Assembly (NCBI RefSeq): GCF_024505165.1
Contig: NZ_JANIBK010000022.1
Coordinates: 1-44,355 of the forward strand
Direction of reading: 5' to 3'
Source: Methylomonas rivi
GTDB taxonomy: Bacteria; Pseudomonadota; Gammaproteobacteria; Methylococcales; Methylomonadaceae
Length of the DNA stretch: 44,355 nt
Translations under genes and position numbers: made by a program
Shown: in pieces, positions 1 to 9,212 of the stretch
How the letters are laid out: each line of letters begins with the position of its first letter
Position numbering within the stretch: position 1 is the stretch's first letter
Notes under the pieces: model-generated
The model's input: only the letters and a program-made list of their open reading frames with translations
Told to the model about the DNA's origin: nothing
Database searches by the model: none

Positions 1-36
1 TTACGAAAATACCCTAAAAGATCAATTAATCAAAAC

Positions 37-112
<76 letters not shown>

Positions 113-132
113 GACGTTACCATAGCCAAAAA

Positions 133-206
133 TGGAGCGGGTGATGGGAATCGAACCCACGCAATCAGCTTGGAAGGCTGGAGTTCTACCATTGAACTAC
201 ACCCGC
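133..206 (-). tRNA. glyT: tRNA-Gly (anticodon TCC)
   Basis: A 74-nt cloverleaf on the minus strand with acceptor arm GCGGGTG/CACCCGC, anticodon loop CTTCCAA (TCC, reads GGA/GGG) and T-arm loop TTCGATT. CCA is encoded. It is the middle gene of the Tyr-Gly-Thr tRNA transcript. Confidence 0.97.
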
Positions 207-225
207 AGATCCAATTCAAATTTGA

Positions 226-310
226 TGGTGGAGGGGGGAGGATTCGAACCTCCGAAGGTAGAACCGGCAGATTTACAGTCTGATCCCTTTGGCCGCTCGG
301 GAACCCCTCC
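226..310 (-). tRNA. tyrU: tRNA-Tyr (anticodon GTA)
   Basis: An 85-nt class II tRNA with a long variable arm, anticodon loop TGTAAAT (GTA) and encoded CCA. It is first in the tRNA transcript, about 17 nt downstream of a well-formed promoter. Confidence 0.97.
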
Positions 311-326
311 TTCATTTAATCTGGCT

Positions 327-355
327 ATTATCCATAAACAAGCCAGCTTGGTCAA
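327..355 (-). promoter_or_regulatory. sigma70 promoter of the tRNA-Tyr-Gly-Thr operon
   Basis: On the minus strand TTGACC (350-355) and GATAAT (327-332) are separated by 17 nt. Transcription would start near 320, giving a leader of about 10 nt before tRNA-Tyr. Position and spacing fit a strong stable-RNA promoter. The consensus match is seen directly; activity is inferred. Confidence 0.75.
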
Positions 356-392
356 CCTTTTTTAATTCATGCAATGCAACCAATTCTTCCCA

Positions 393-959
393 TCAAAAAA
401 ACAGCGCATTGAAATCCGTCAAGTCCCCCGCCAAAACCAAATCCAACCGGGCTTCTATTTTGCTGAAAACACTTTCAAAAATCCCAAGCGTAGCAACCGA
501 AGGCCTGGATAAAACGTAGTTCGCAATATTCGCCCCCGGAGCCTCCGGTCGGCCGACACCCAACCTCAACCGATAGAAATCTCGAGAATCGATATGCGAA
601 ATGATGTCGCGCAAGCCGTTATGTCCCGCATGACCACCATCTCGCTTCATCCTGACAGCCCCTTCCGGCAGCTCTAACTCGTCATGCACAACCAGCAATT
701 CATCCGGCTTCAGCTTGTGATAACGCAACATCTTGCCAACAGAAAGCCCGCTTTTATTCATGAACGTCATCGGCTTAAGCAGCATTAACTTGTCCGCTCC
801 ACCCGAACAACTTGCCACATCAGCCTGGAACTGCGCATTGCTCGACCAACCAGCGCCGCGCGAAGCAGCCAGATGATCTATAAAAAGAAACCCGGCATTA
901 TGCCGGGTTTTTTCATACTGCGACCCAGGATTCCCAAGCCCCACTATTAACTTAATCAT
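393..959 (-). CDS. pth: peptidyl-tRNA hydrolase
   Basis: Pth hydrolyses the ester bond of peptidyl-tRNAs that drop off ribosomes, recycling tRNA in the cytoplasm. The 188-residue length is normal for the family. Residues matching the E. coli active site are visible: N10 (GLGNPG), H20 (TRHNAGF), N68 (TFMNKSG) and D93 (HDELELP). The ATG start directly opens the conserved MIKLIVGLGNPG sequence. It is last in the ispE/tRNA-Gln/prs/rplY/pth block, 12 nt after rplY, so co-transcription is likely. Codons 17-24 contain a terminator-like palindrome, listed separately. The identification is secure. Confidence 0.98.
   Translation of the reverse strand: MIKLIVGLGNPGSQYEKTRHNAGFLFIDHLAASRGAGWSSNAQFQADVASCSGGADKLMLLKPMTFMNKSGLSVGKMLRYHKLKPDELLVVHDELELPEGAVRMKRDGGHAGHNGLRDIISHIDSRDFYRLRLGVGRPEAPGANIANYVLSRPSVATLGIFESVFSKIEARLDLVLAGDLTDFNALFF
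888..910 (-). other. terminator-like hairpin inside pth codons 17-24
   Basis: The arms AAACCCGGCA and TGCCGGGTTT are perfect inverted repeats of 10 bp around a 3-nt loop. On the pth sense strand the hairpin is followed by the T-rich run TTTCTTTTTA, as in an intrinsic terminator. It encodes the invariant T-R-H-N-A-G-F segment, so part of the symmetry is imposed by the protein. A role in attenuating pth is conjecture. Confidence 0.5.
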
Positions 960-971
960 TAATCCATAAAG

Positions 972-1574
972 CTATTCGGCCGAAGGCTCTTCAGCCGTCT
1001 TAGGCTTAACAACCTGGACGATAGGATGATTATGTTCCACACCCTGATGCAACTCCGGAATCTCAACACCGGCAGGCAACACCAAATCCGAAAGATGCAG
1101 AGCGGAACCCACGTCGACAGACGCCATATCCACCTCGATAAACTCAGGCAAATTTTGCGGCAAACAAACAACTTCAACATCAGTCATTGAATGATTAACG
1201 ACCCCGCCTTTTTTGACACCGACCGAAACTTCTTCATTAATGAAATGCAGAGGCACATGCGCTTTTAGTTTATGATCTTTCTCGACCCTCAAAAAGTCAA
1301 CATGCAGAATTTGCGGCTTGGCCGGATGACGCTGAATATGCTTTAAAACAGCCTTCTCGGTTTTACCGTCAACCTTAACATCAAGCACATGCGAGTAAAC
1401 AGCTTCGTGAGCAAGGTGCTTCAACAAATCGTTATGATCCAAAACCAGCATCTCCGGAGCATCGCTGCCACCGTAGATTACCGCCGGCACCTTACCTTTA
1501 CGGCGAGTAACTTTCGCCGCACTACTACCAGTCTCACTGCGAGCTTCCGCAATAAATTCAAACACGTTAGCCAT
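972..1574 (-). CDS. rplY: 50S ribosomal protein L25 (Ctc form)
   Basis: L25 binds 5S rRNA in the large subunit. This is the long, two-domain Ctc/TL5 form of 200 residues: an N-terminal 5S-binding domain (about 1-90) followed by the C-terminal TL5 beta domain (about 95-185) and an acidic tail. The frame is open upstream to 1604. I chose the ATG at 1574 because it opens the conserved MANVFEF sequence and sits 6 nt after GGAG. It lies between prs and pth, the usual gammaproteobacterial order. E. coli has only the short one-domain form, so the long form is a lineage trait rather than a fusion. Confidence 0.97.
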   Translation of the reverse strand: MANVFEFIAEARSETGSSAAKVTRRKGKVPAVIYGGSDAPEMLVLDHNDLLKHLAHEAVYSHVLDVKVDGKTEKAVLKHIQRHPAKPQILHVDFLRVEKDHKLKAHVPLHFINEEVSVGVKKGGVVNHSMTDVEVVCLPQNLPEFIEVDMASVDVGSALHLSDLVLPAGVEIPELHQGVEHNHPIVQVVKPKTAEEPSAE

Positions 1575-1622
1575 TATTTTCTCCAAAGCCTGCTCTACAA
1601 GCACTTCTTAATAGTTATTAAA

Positions 1623-2576
1623 CTAATCCACATAAAGCGAGCTAACAGACTCGCCCACAGCTATTCGCCGAATCGTTTCAGCCAACATTTCGGCAACGCT
1701 CAACTGCCTGATCTTGCCTATAGCCTTTAACTCATCAGTGAGAGGAATCGTATCGGTGACAACCAACTCATCCAAAACCGAATTTCTGACATTTTCCGCC
1801 GCCGCACCCGATAAAACCGGATGCGTACAATAAGCAACAACTTTAACAGCGCCATTCTTTTTTAACGCCGAGGCTGCGTGACACAGCGTCCCAGCCGTAT
1901 CCACCAGATCATCCACCATTACGCAAGTCCTACCAGCCACATCACCTATGATGTGCATGATTTCCGATACATTGGCCCGCGGCCTGCGCTTATCAATAAT
2001 CGCTAGATCCGCATCACCCAACCTTTTTGCCAATGCTCTAGCCCGGACAACCCCACCCACATCGGGCGAGACAACGATTAGATTCTCATATTCCTGGCGC
2101 CAAACATCCCCCAATAGAATTGGGGACGCGTACACATTATCCACCGGAATCCCGAAGAACCCCTGTATCTGATCGGCATGCAAATCCACGGTAAGCGCTC
2201 TATCCGCCCCCGCATGCCCAATCATATCGGCAACCAGCCGAGCCGTTATCGGCACCCTGGCGGATCTGGAACGCCTGTCTTGGCGCGCATAGCCATAGTA
2301 AGGAATGACCGCCGTTATTCTTGCCGCCGACGCCCTTCTCAATGCATCGATCATAACCAATAATTCCATGAGATTTTCATTTGTAGGAGAGCATGTCGGC
2401 TGAACCACGAACACATCGCGACCCCTTACATTTTCCTCAATCTCTACAAATATCTCACCATCACTGAAGCGTCCAACCGACGCCATCCCGAGGCGCATGT
2501 TGAGCTTCCTCACAATACCCTCGGACAACGCCTTGTTGGCATTACCCGAAAATACCATTATTGAAGCATCACGCAT
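1623..2576 (-). CDS. prs: ribose-phosphate pyrophosphokinase
   Basis: Prs makes PRPP from ribose 5-phosphate and ATP for purine, pyrimidine, NAD, histidine and tryptophan synthesis. The 317-residue product matches the bacterial enzyme end to end: the ATP/flexible-loop region [15 protein letters not shown], the [11 protein letters not shown] segment and the PRPP-binding loop [12 protein letters not shown] near residues 216-228. The ATG at 2576 has GGGAG about 9 nt upstream; a second ATG at codon 7 would remove a poorly conserved N-terminus. tRNA-Gln lies 37 nt upstream on the same strand with no clear terminator between, so both may come from one transcript. Confidence 0.98.
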   Translation of the reverse strand: MRDASIMVFSGNANKALSEGIVRKLNMRLGMASVGRFSDGEIFVEIEENVRGRDVFVVQPTCSPTNENLMELLVMIDALRRASAARITAVIPYYGYARQDRRSRSARVPITARLVADMIGHAGADRALTVDLHADQIQGFFGIPVDNVYASPILLGDVWRQEYENLIVVSPDVGGVVRARALAKRLGDADLAIIDKRRPRANVSEIMHIIGDVAGRTCVMVDDLVDTAGTLCHAASALKKNGAVKVVAYCTHPVLSGAAAENVRNSVLDELVVTDTIPLTDELKAIGKIRQLSVAEMLAETIRRIAVGESVSSLYVD

Positions 2577-2613
2577 TCAAGGACTCCCGAGGAATTGTTT
2601 TATAATGGAGATA

Positions 2614-2688
2614 TGGCTGGGCTGCTAGGATTCGAACCTAGGTATGCGGAGATCAAAACCCCGTGCCTTACCGCTTGGCGACAGCCCA
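2614..2688 (-). tRNA. glnQ: tRNA-Gln (anticodon TTG)
   Basis: A 75-nt cloverleaf on the minus strand with acceptor arm TGGGCTG/CAGCCCA, anticodon loop TTTTGAT (TTG), T-loop TTCGAAT and encoded CCA. It sits 14 nt after ispE and 37 nt before prs. The same placement is known in Pseudomonas. The gene symbol is only a conventional label. Confidence 0.95.
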
Positions 2689-2702
2689 ATAACTGATTTG
2701 AC

Positions 2703-3584
2703 TTATTCTTGTTCTAACTTCTTGTAGAGCGGTGATTCATTCAAGCCTTTTGCCAAGAAAACCAGCCATTCATTTTTTAACGCTTGAAACACTACTTCCG
2801 CCTCTTCCTTACTGGGAAATTGTGCAAAAACACACGCCCCAGTGCCCGTCAATCTTGCCCCCGCATAAACAGACAAAGCATTCATTGCATCCCTTACCCG
2901 CGGGTACATCTTGCAAACTTCTTCAGTGCAATCGTTACTTTCTTCCCCTGCAAGAAAGTCGCTCATTTTGATGACTTTACTATCTCTTGTCAACCCTTCT
3001 GAGCAAAAAATTTCTTTGGTATTCACATGGCAATCCGGCTTGATAATCACAAACCATTGTTCAGGAAGCATGATCGGCTGCAATTCTTCACCAACCCCTT
3101 CTCCCCAAGCGGCATGCCCAAACACAAAAACCGGCACATCGGCTCCCAATCGCAAGCCCAATGCCATCAATTCTTGCTTGGGAAGCCTTAAACCCCAAAG
3201 GCGATTCAATACAACCAAAGTAGTGGCCGCATCCGAGCTGCCACCACCCAAACCGCCGCCCATAGGCAATTTTTTTTCGATCTCTATGCAAACTCCTGCC
3301 TCGCACCCTGTATGCAACTTAAGCAAATTCGCCGCGCGCACAGTCAGATCCTCTTGCTCAGGCACGCCGGGGATTGGACTTAGTAACGAGACACTGCCAT
3401 CGGCGACCGGACGAAAAGCCAACCAATCGCACAAATCAAGCATTTGGAAAACAGTCTGCAGCAGATGATAGCCATCCTCTCGCCGCCCGGTAATTCTCAA
3501 CATTAAATTCAATTTTGCCGGGGCCGGCCATTTCCCGCCCCACCCCGAAATGAATTCCATACCTTCTGTCACAATAAAACCCAT
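2703..3584 (-). CDS. ispE: 4-diphosphocytidyl-2-C-methyl-D-erythritol kinase
   Basis: IspE phosphorylates CDP-methylerythritol in the MEP route to isoprenoids. It is a GHMP kinase. The substrate motif PAPAKLNL is near residue 20, the glycine-rich ATP loop PMGGGLGGGSSDAATT is near 107, and the third GHMP motif LTGTGACVFAQF is near the C-terminus. The start is uncertain. The ATG at 3584 overlaps the lolB stop by 16 nt and gives 293 residues; the ATG at 3560 gives 285, closer to other IspE proteins, but its AGAAGG sits only one base away. It follows lolB and precedes tRNA-Gln, a conserved arrangement. Confidence 0.95.
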   Translation of the reverse strand: MGFIVTEGMEFISGWGGKWPAPAKLNLMLRITGRREDGYHLLQTVFQMLDLCDWLAFRPVADGSVSLLSPIPGVPEQEDLTVRAANLLKLHTGCEAGVCIEIEKKLPMGGGLGGGSSDAATTLVVLNRLWGLRLPKQELMALGLRLGADVPVFVFGHAAWGEGVGEELQPIMLPEQWFVIIKPDCHVNTKEIFCSEGLTRDSKVIKMSDFLAGEESNDCTEEVCKMYPRVRDAMNALSVYAGARLTGTGACVFAQFPSKEEAEVVFQALKNEWLVFLAKGLNESPLYKKLEQE

Positions 3585-4138
3585 TGATCCACAATTAATT
3601 TGATTCTCGCCTTATCTTTTTCGGCCGTTATTCTTTTAGGCAGCGTGCCCGCATTGACCGTTTGCATCTCTTTATACCTGACCAGCCAATTGCCTTGATA
3701 AAACCCGCCCGGCTGTTCAATATAAGCCTGCCTTGGATCGTTCACTCCCAGCACCCAAAATTTCAATGAATCGACCGGCAAATCCACACCTAACTGCTGG
3801 GAAAGCACTTCGTCAACCGCCCCATAAAAAACCTTGAGATTCTCGCCGTCATCCACCGTCACCTGACCGGGCGTAACGGATATTCTTACCCTGCCTTGAG
3901 CCAACGGCCCCACAAGCTCGATATCGTCCTGTAATTCGTTATGCCGCCAGCTGATAGACACGGAGACGGAATCTTTTTCATCCACCAAGGCCAACCGACC
4001 TTCCAACACCCAGTTTTTTTGCCTCTGCAAATACTGCATGCTTGCCAGCCGATATTCATCGGCCGGCTTTTGCGGAGCAACCGAACAACCACCGAGCCAC
4101 CCAACCAGCGCAATATAAACTATAAAGCGGCCTTTCAT
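3569..4138 (-). CDS. lolB: outer-membrane lipoprotein LolB
   Basis: LolB receives lipoproteins from the periplasmic carrier LolA and inserts them in the outer membrane. The 189-residue protein begins with a short signal peptide ending in the lipobox LGGC (Cys18), as expected for a lipoprotein. The body fits the LolB fold, with the conserved NWVLEGRLAL strand near residue 42 and NWLVRYKEM near 150. Its ATG overlaps the stop of the upstream TPR gene (ATGA, 4135-4138), and its stop overlaps the longest ispE frame, so the three genes are translationally coupled. The lolB-ispE neighbourhood supports the call. Confidence 0.93.
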   Translation of the reverse strand: MKGRFIVYIALVGWLGGCSVAPQKPADEYRLASMQYLQRQKNWVLEGRLALVDEKDSVSVSISWRHNELQDDIELVGPLAQGRVRISVTPGQVTVDDGENLKVFYGAVDEVLSQQLGVDLPVDSLKFWVLGVNDPRQAYIEQPGGFYQGNWLVRYKEMQTVNAGTLPKRITAEKDKARIKLIVDQWVLL

Positions 4139-5868
4139 CGCTCGTCTGGTAAGAAGCGTTTCTTAAATTTCAACAAATACTCATCTTCGGGAAATTTTTT
4201 AAAAATCGGCTCAAAAAATTCCTTGGCTTCTTTTTCCTTACCGGTCGCCCATAACACTTCCGCTATATGCGCGGCGATCTCATTTTCCTGCTGTTTTTCA
4301 TAGGCCTTCCTTAAATACTCCAAAGCCAAGTCATACTTGCCCCGCTTGAATTGCAGCCAACCATAACTATCAATAATGACCGCTTCGTCGGGTTGCAATT
4401 GAATGGCTTTCCGCAGATATTTTTCGGCATCATCGAAACGCTGGGTCCTATCGGTCAGCGTATACCCCAAAGCGTTCAGCGCTCCCACATCATCCGGATT
4501 TTTTTCCAAAATCTTCAGCAAATCCGCTTCCAAAACGTCCAACTTGTCCAATCGCTCGGCGATCAGCGCCCGCGCATACAACACATCCCTACTGTCGGGC
4601 GCATCATTCAACGCCAAACTCAATACATCGTATGCTTCCTGATACTTACTCCATTGGTTATAAAGCTCGGCTTTCATCATCAGAATGCGCAAATGCTGCT
4701 CGGGATATTTGCCATCCATCGTCTTGATCCGGGCTTCCGCCTTGCTCAACTCCTTTTGACCCAATAACAGCGACACGGCAGCCATATCGGCCTCAAAGCC
4801 ATAGCCATTCGCTTCCGCGCGATCGAACCAAACCAAGGCCTTACCGGGATTCTGCCTGTCCAGCTCGATTTTTCCCAAATAAAAACTAGCCTGACCTTCC
4901 CATTCCGGCTTATTTAGGGCCTTTTCAAAATATCCTTCGGCCTTGTCCAGTTGATTTTGCTGCATGTAAATCAATGCCAATGTAAACAGCGCCTCGCCGT
5001 CATCGGGATTTTCATCCAATACCGACTGATAAAGCTTGATCGCATCGTCGTAAGCACCGGTTTTAACCAACACTTCCAACAGCATTTTTCTCAACTGCTT
5101 ATCGTCCGGCGCTTGCTTAACCGCTTTTTCCAGAAACTCCCGCGTTTTTTCCATATCGCCGGAACGGCCCGCCAGCTGCGCCTGAAAAATGATGGCTTTA
5201 TTCCAATCCGGCTGCAATTCCAATACCTGGCCGATTTTTTGTTGCGCCAAGGCATTATCATGCAAAACGGAAGCCAATACAGCCTGTAGAAACAGCAGAT
5301 TCGGTTGCTCGGGATGCAACCCATTCAAATCTTCCAGTGCATCGTAGATAAATTGAGACCGTCCCTCCTTTTCCAGCGCCTTGATCATTTCCAGCATTCC
5401 GCCCTCGAAGCCGGCCGGGTCTTCCCGGAAGATGGCATCCAAGTTTTCCACCGCCGCCTTGCGATCCAATTTCTTGATCGCCATCAACACCGCAAATTTT
5501 TTGGCCGGCAGATTATCCGGATCCTTGGACATCCAAATCTCTAACGCCTCGCGCGTGCGTCTTTCGTCTTTTAAAAACATGCCGATTTTGACGGCCCGCT
5601 CGGCAATCCGCGCATCATCAACCCGTTTCGCCGCCTGTAGGTAAGCATCCAGAGCCAAATCGTACTGGTTACGCTGCCCGGCCAGTTCCGCCGCCATCAG
5701 CAGATACAACACCTCCTCGTCTATCACGGTATTGTGACTGGCCCTAGGCGCCAAGGCTTCTTGCGGGGTAATTTTGGTTTCAGTATCCGGCGTCGCGTCA
5801 GGAGAAACCGCGCAGCCCGACAAAGAAAAAATTATTGCAATACCTATCCATTTATTCATGCAATTCAA
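4135..5868 (-). CDS. TPR-repeat lipoprotein (lolB-linked)
   Basis: A 577-residue protein with an N-terminal signal and lipobox LSGC (Cys19), so probably anchored in an outer membrane. The rest consists of helical pairs of TPR type from about residue 50 to the end. Clear units include DDGEALFTLALIYMQQNQLD and DDVGALNALGYTLTDRTQ. It opens the TPR-lolB-ispE transcript, divergent from hemA, matching the position of PA4667 in Pseudomonas aeruginosa. TPRs mediate protein contacts; the partner is unknown. A role in envelope assembly is inferred only from the lipid anchor and from lolB. Confidence 0.88.
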   Translation of the reverse strand: MNCMNKWIGIAIIFSLSGCAVSPDATPDTETKITPQEALAPRASHNTVIDEEVLYLLMAAELAGQRNQYDLALDAYLQAAKRVDDARIAERAVKIGMFLKDERRTREALEIWMSKDPDNLPAKKFAVLMAIKKLDRKAAVENLDAIFREDPAGFEGGMLEMIKALEKEGRSQFIYDALEDLNGLHPEQPNLLFLQAVLASVLHDNALAQQKIGQVLELQPDWNKAIIFQAQLAGRSGDMEKTREFLEKAVKQAPDDKQLRKMLLEVLVKTGAYDDAIKLYQSVLDENPDDGEALFTLALIYMQQNQLDKAEGYFEKALNKPEWEGQASFYLGKIELDRQNPGKALVWFDRAEANGYGFEADMAAVSLLLGQKELSKAEARIKTMDGKYPEQHLRILMMKAELYNQWSKYQEAYDVLSLALNDAPDSRDVLYARALIAERLDKLDVLEADLLKILEKNPDDVGALNALGYTLTDRTQRFDDAEKYLRKAIQLQPDEAVIIDSYGWLQFKRGKYDLALEYLRKAYEKQQENEIAAHIAEVLWATGKEKEAKEFFEPIFKKFPEDEYLLKFKKRFLPDER

Positions 5869-5944
5869 ATGACCTGATTTCGATAAATTGTAAACATAGA
5901 TTATCAGAAAAACCCATTAGTTCAGCTTAACCTATCATTCTATT

Positions 5945-5972
5945 TGGACAAAAACAGCGCATTCCTTAAAAT
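5945..5972 (+). promoter_or_regulatory. candidate sigma70 promoter for hemA
   Basis: TGGACA (5945-5950, five of six to consensus) and TAAAAT (5967-5972, five of six) are 16 nt apart in the 136-nt AT-rich spacer between the TPR gene and hemA. The start would be near 5979, leaving a leader of about 25 nt. No clear counterpart was found for the opposite strand. Confidence 0.55.
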
Positions 5973-6004
5973 GACCTACTTTTAAAAGGCCTACATTACA
6001 GCTA

Positions 6005-7255
6005 ATGACACTACTTGCCGTAGGGATAAATTACAACACCGCGCCGGTTGCCGTACGCGAACGCTTGGCTTTCCCGGCGGAAATACTGGACAATACCTTA
6101 AAAAATTTGCGCAACGTCCGGGACATTTCCGAGGCGGCCATTTTATCCACCTGTAACCGGACGGAATTTTATTGCCAAACCGATAGCGAAGACCAAACCC
6201 CCTTGATTACGTGGATCGCCGATACCAAAATCATCGAACCGGCCGATTTCACGCCGTATTTATACAGCTACAAGGATAGCCAATCCATCCGTCACATGTT
6301 CAGGGTAGCCTGCGGACTGGATTCGATGATACTCGGCGAACCGCAAATACTCGGCCAAATGAAAACCGCCTATCACGCGGCGTCGCAGGCCGGTACCCTG
6401 GGCAAAAACCTCAGCAAGCTGTTTCAACACACTTTTTCCGCCGCCAAAAAAGTCCGTACCGATACGGCGATAGGCTCCAGCCCTGTTTCAGTGGCTTTTG
6501 CCGCCGTGCAACTGGCGCAACAAATTTTCGACAAACTCTCCGAACAAACCGCCCTATTGATCGGGGCGGGCGAAACCATAGAACTGACAGCCCGCCATCT
6601 TTACCAACATGGCATAGGCCGCATCATTATCGCCAACCGAACATATGATAAGGCCCATGCCCTGGCCGCGCAATTTAACGGCTACGCCATCGCCCTGTCG
6701 GAACTGCCCAGCCATTTGGCGGAAGCCGACATCGTGGTCTCCTCCACGGCCAGCCAACTGCCGATTTTGGGTAAGGGCCGGGTGGAAAGCGCCATCAAAA
6801 AACGTAAACATAAACCCATGTTTATGGTGGATTTGGCGGTACCCCGCGACATCGAGGCAGAAGTGGAACAACTGCGCGACGTATATTTATACACCGTTGA
6901 CGATTTGCAAAACACCGTCAACCAAAACATGGACTCGCGCCGCCGCGCCGCCGAGCAAGCCGAGGAAATCATCGATACCCAGGTCGAGCACTTTTTGGCC
7001 TGGCTGCGCTCACAAGGCGCGCAGGAAACCATTCGCGACTTTCGCCTGCAAGCCGAGATGACCCGCGATGAAGCATTGCAAAAAGCGCTGTCGCAACTCA
7101 ACAACGGTATTCCATCGGAAGAAGTATTGCAACGCCTGGCGCATACCCTGACCAACAAACTGATCCATACCCCATGCGCGCAATTGCGCGACGCCGGCGC
7201 CAACGAACGCCACGACTTGATTGCCGCCTCGCGCGAAATTTTTAAATTGAGATAA
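6005..7255 (+). CDS. hemA: glutamyl-tRNA reductase
   Basis: HemA reduces glutamyl-tRNA(Glu) to glutamate 1-semialdehyde with NADPH, the first committed step of C5-pathway haem synthesis. The 416-residue length is typical. The catalytic cysteine is C50 in STCNRTEFYC, the N-terminus GINYNTAPVAVRERLAF is diagnostic, LGEPQILGQMK follows near 115, and the NADPH-binding GAGETIELTARHL segment is near 185. It starts the hemA-prfA-prmC run, 9 nt ahead of prfA. The enzyme uses charged tRNA, which may explain the long-standing linkage with translation termination genes. Confidence 0.98.
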   Translation: MTLLAVGINYNTAPVAVRERLAFPAEILDNTLKNLRNVRDISEAAILSTCNRTEFYCQTDSEDQTPLITWIADTKIIEPADFTPYLYSYKDSQSIRHMFRVACGLDSMILGEPQILGQMKTAYHAASQAGTLGKNLSKLFQHTFSAAKKVRTDTAIGSSPVSVAFAAVQLAQQIFDKLSEQTALLIGAGETIELTARHLYQHGIGRIIIANRTYDKAHALAAQFNGYAIALSELPSHLAEADIVVSSTASQLPILGKGRVESAIKKRKHKPMFMVDLAVPRDIEAEVEQLRDVYLYTVDDLQNTVNQNMDSRRRAAEQAEEIIDTQVEHFLAWLRSQGAQETIRDFRLQAEMTRDEALQKALSQLNNGIPSEEVLQRLAHTLTNKLIHTPCAQLRDAGANERHDLIAASREIFKLR

Positions 7256-7264
7256 CCCTCCCTA

Positions 7265-8350
7265 ATGAAACCCTCGATACAAACCAAACTCGAAAACCTG
7301 GGCGAACGCTTCGAAGAAATCACCGCCCTGCTTTCGCAACCCGAAGTACAAAGCAATCAAAACCAGTTTCGCAGCCTCAGCCAGGAATATGCGCAAATAG
7401 AACCGCTGGTGGCTTGTTACAAAACCTATCTGGATAACGAAGCCAATCTGGAATCGGCCCGGGAAATGGCCAAGGACAGCGACCCGGAGTTGCGGGAAAT
7501 GGCTAGGGATGAAATCGCCGAAGCCGAAAGCAAACGCGAAGCATTGGAACAGGAACTGCAAATACTGCTGCTGCCGAAAGACCCCAACGATAACCGCAAC
7601 GTGTTTTTGGAGGTTCGCGCCGGCACCGGCGGCGACGAAGCCGCCATCTTCGCCGGCGATCTGGCCCGGATGTATCAACGCTATGCGGAAAGGCAAGGCT
7701 GGAGCACGGAAATCATCAACGAAAATCGCGGCGAACACGGCGGCTACAAGGAAATCATCCTGCGCGTCAGCGGCCAAAATGTCTATTCCCAACTCAAATT
7801 CGAATCCGGCACCCACCGGGTGCAGCGGGTGCCGGAAACCGAATCGCAAGGCCGCGTGCATACCTCGGCCTGCACGGTGGCCATCATGCCGGAGGTGGAT
7901 GCCGTGGACGAAATCGACATCAACCCCGCCGATCTGCGTATAGACACCTACCGTGCCTCCGGCGCCGGCGGCCAACACGTCAACCGTACCGATTCGGCGA
8001 TCCGCATCACCCACATTCCTTCCGGGGTGGTGGTGGAATGCCAGGACGAACGCTCGCAACACAAAAACCGCGCACGCGCCATGTCGGTACTGCAGGCCCG
8101 CCTGCTGTCCGCCGCGCAGGAAAAGCAACATGCGGAACAATCGGAAAACCGCCGCTTGCAAGTCGGCAGCGGCGACCGCTCCGAGCGCATCCGCACTTAC
8201 AATTATCCGCAAGGCCGCTTGACCGACCACCGCGTCAATCTGACTTTGTACAAGCTGGAAGAAATCATGGAAGGCGGACTGGAGCATGTGATTCAACCCC
8301 TGATCCACGAACATCAGGCGGACTTGTTGACCCAGCTCGGCAATGCCTGA
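7265..8350 (+). CDS. prfA: peptide chain release factor 1
   Basis: RF1 reads UAA and UAG stop codons and triggers release of the finished protein. At 361 residues it matches the family. The GGQ catalytic loop is in [15 protein letters not shown] near residue 235 and is preceded by the expected RAGTGGDEA region near 120. It overlaps the next gene prmC by 8 nt; PrmC methylates the GGQ glutamine of this protein, so enzyme and substrate are encoded in tandem. Confidence 0.98.
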   Translation: MKPSIQTKLENLGERFEEITALLSQPEVQSNQNQFRSLSQEYAQIEPLVACYKTYLDNEANLESAREMAKDSDPELREMARDEIAEAESKREALEQELQILLLPKDPNDNRNVFLEVRAGTGGDEAAIFAGDLARMYQRYAERQGWSTEIINENRGEHGGYKEIILRVSGQNVYSQLKFESGTHRVQRVPETESQGRVHTSACTVAIMPEVDAVDEIDINPADLRIDTYRASGAGGQHVNRTDSAIRITHIPSGVVVECQDERSQHKNRARAMSVLQARLLSAAQEKQHAEQSENRRLQVGSGDRSERIRTYNYPQGRLTDHRVNLTLYKLEEIMEGGLEHVIQPLIHEHQADLLTQLGNA

Positions 8351-9212
8351 GTTAAACAGCCAAGACGGCCGCTCCATACAAGAGGTGCTGGAACGAGCTT
8401 GCACGGTTTTAGGCCGTGTCTCCGATTCCGCGCGGCTGGATGCGGAAGTCTTGCTTTGCCATTGCCTGGGAAAGCAACGTTCATTTCTGCGCGCCTGGCC
8501 GGAGCGGCAACTCGATGCCGCGCAAGCGGAGCAATTTCGGCATTTGCTGGAACAACGCCGACAAGGCCGGCCCATCGCCTATTTAACCGGCGAGCGGGAG
8601 TTCTGGTCGCGGACGTTCAAAGTCACCCCTGATGTATTGATTCCCCGGCCGGACAGCGAATTATTGATAGAATTGAGCCTATCCATGCTACCCGACAATC
8701 AAGCCTACAAAATCATAGACCTGGGCACGGGATCGGGGATTTTGGCCATCACGCTGGCGGCGGAACGTCCTTTGGCCGAGGTCGTGGCGACCGACATCAG
8801 CACCGCCGCTCTGGCCGTCGCCCGGCAAAACGCCGAGCAACTCGCTGCCGGCAATGTGCGCTTTGTCGAGTCGCATTGGTTCGATGCCGTACCCGATAGC
8901 GATTTCGATCTGGTCGTCAGCAACCCGCCCTACATTGCCGGCGACGACCCGCATTTACAACAAGGCGATGTGCGTTTCGAGCCTGAAACAGCCTTGATCA
9001 GCGGCGAAGCAGGCCTGAAAGATATCCGTTTGCTGGCGGCACAAGCCGGACACCACCTCAAACCGCATGGACACCTATTGATCGAACACGGTTACAATCA
9101 GGCCCAGCAAGTTCGATCCATTTTAAAACAGCTAAACTACCGGCAAGTCGTCACCCACCAGGACTTGTCCGGCAATCCCCGCGTGACGTCAGGACTATGG
9201 AACCCAGCATGA
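8343..9212 (+). CDS. prmC: release factor glutamine N5-methyltransferase
   Basis: PrmC (HemK) transfers a methyl group from AdoMet to the glutamine of the GGQ motif in RF1 and RF2. The 289-residue protein has the N-terminal helical substrate domain, the AdoMet motif [14 protein letters not shown] near residue 126 and the catalytic NPPY motif near 194. The start codon lies inside the end of prfA (8-nt overlap), suggesting coupled translation. The gene formerly named hemK is regularly found here. Confidence 0.97.
   Translation: MPELNSQDGRSIQEVLERACTVLGRVSDSARLDAEVLLCHCLGKQRSFLRAWPERQLDAAQAEQFRHLLEQRRQGRPIAYLTGEREFWSRTFKVTPDVLIPRPDSELLIELSLSMLPDNQAYKIIDLGTGSGILAITLAAERPLAEVVATDISTAALAVARQNAEQLAAGNVRFVESHWFDAVPDSDFDLVVSNPPYIAGDDPHLQQGDVRFEPETALISGEAGLKDIRLLAAQAGHHLKPHGHLLIEHGYNQAQQVRSILKQLNYRQVVTHQDLSGNPRVTSGLWNPA

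Noticed and set aside
7262-8575. Long minus-strand open frame (437 codons) opposite prfA and prmC
   Set aside because: It mirrors the codon pattern of the two recognised genes and its product is His/Phe/Gly-rich with no family features.
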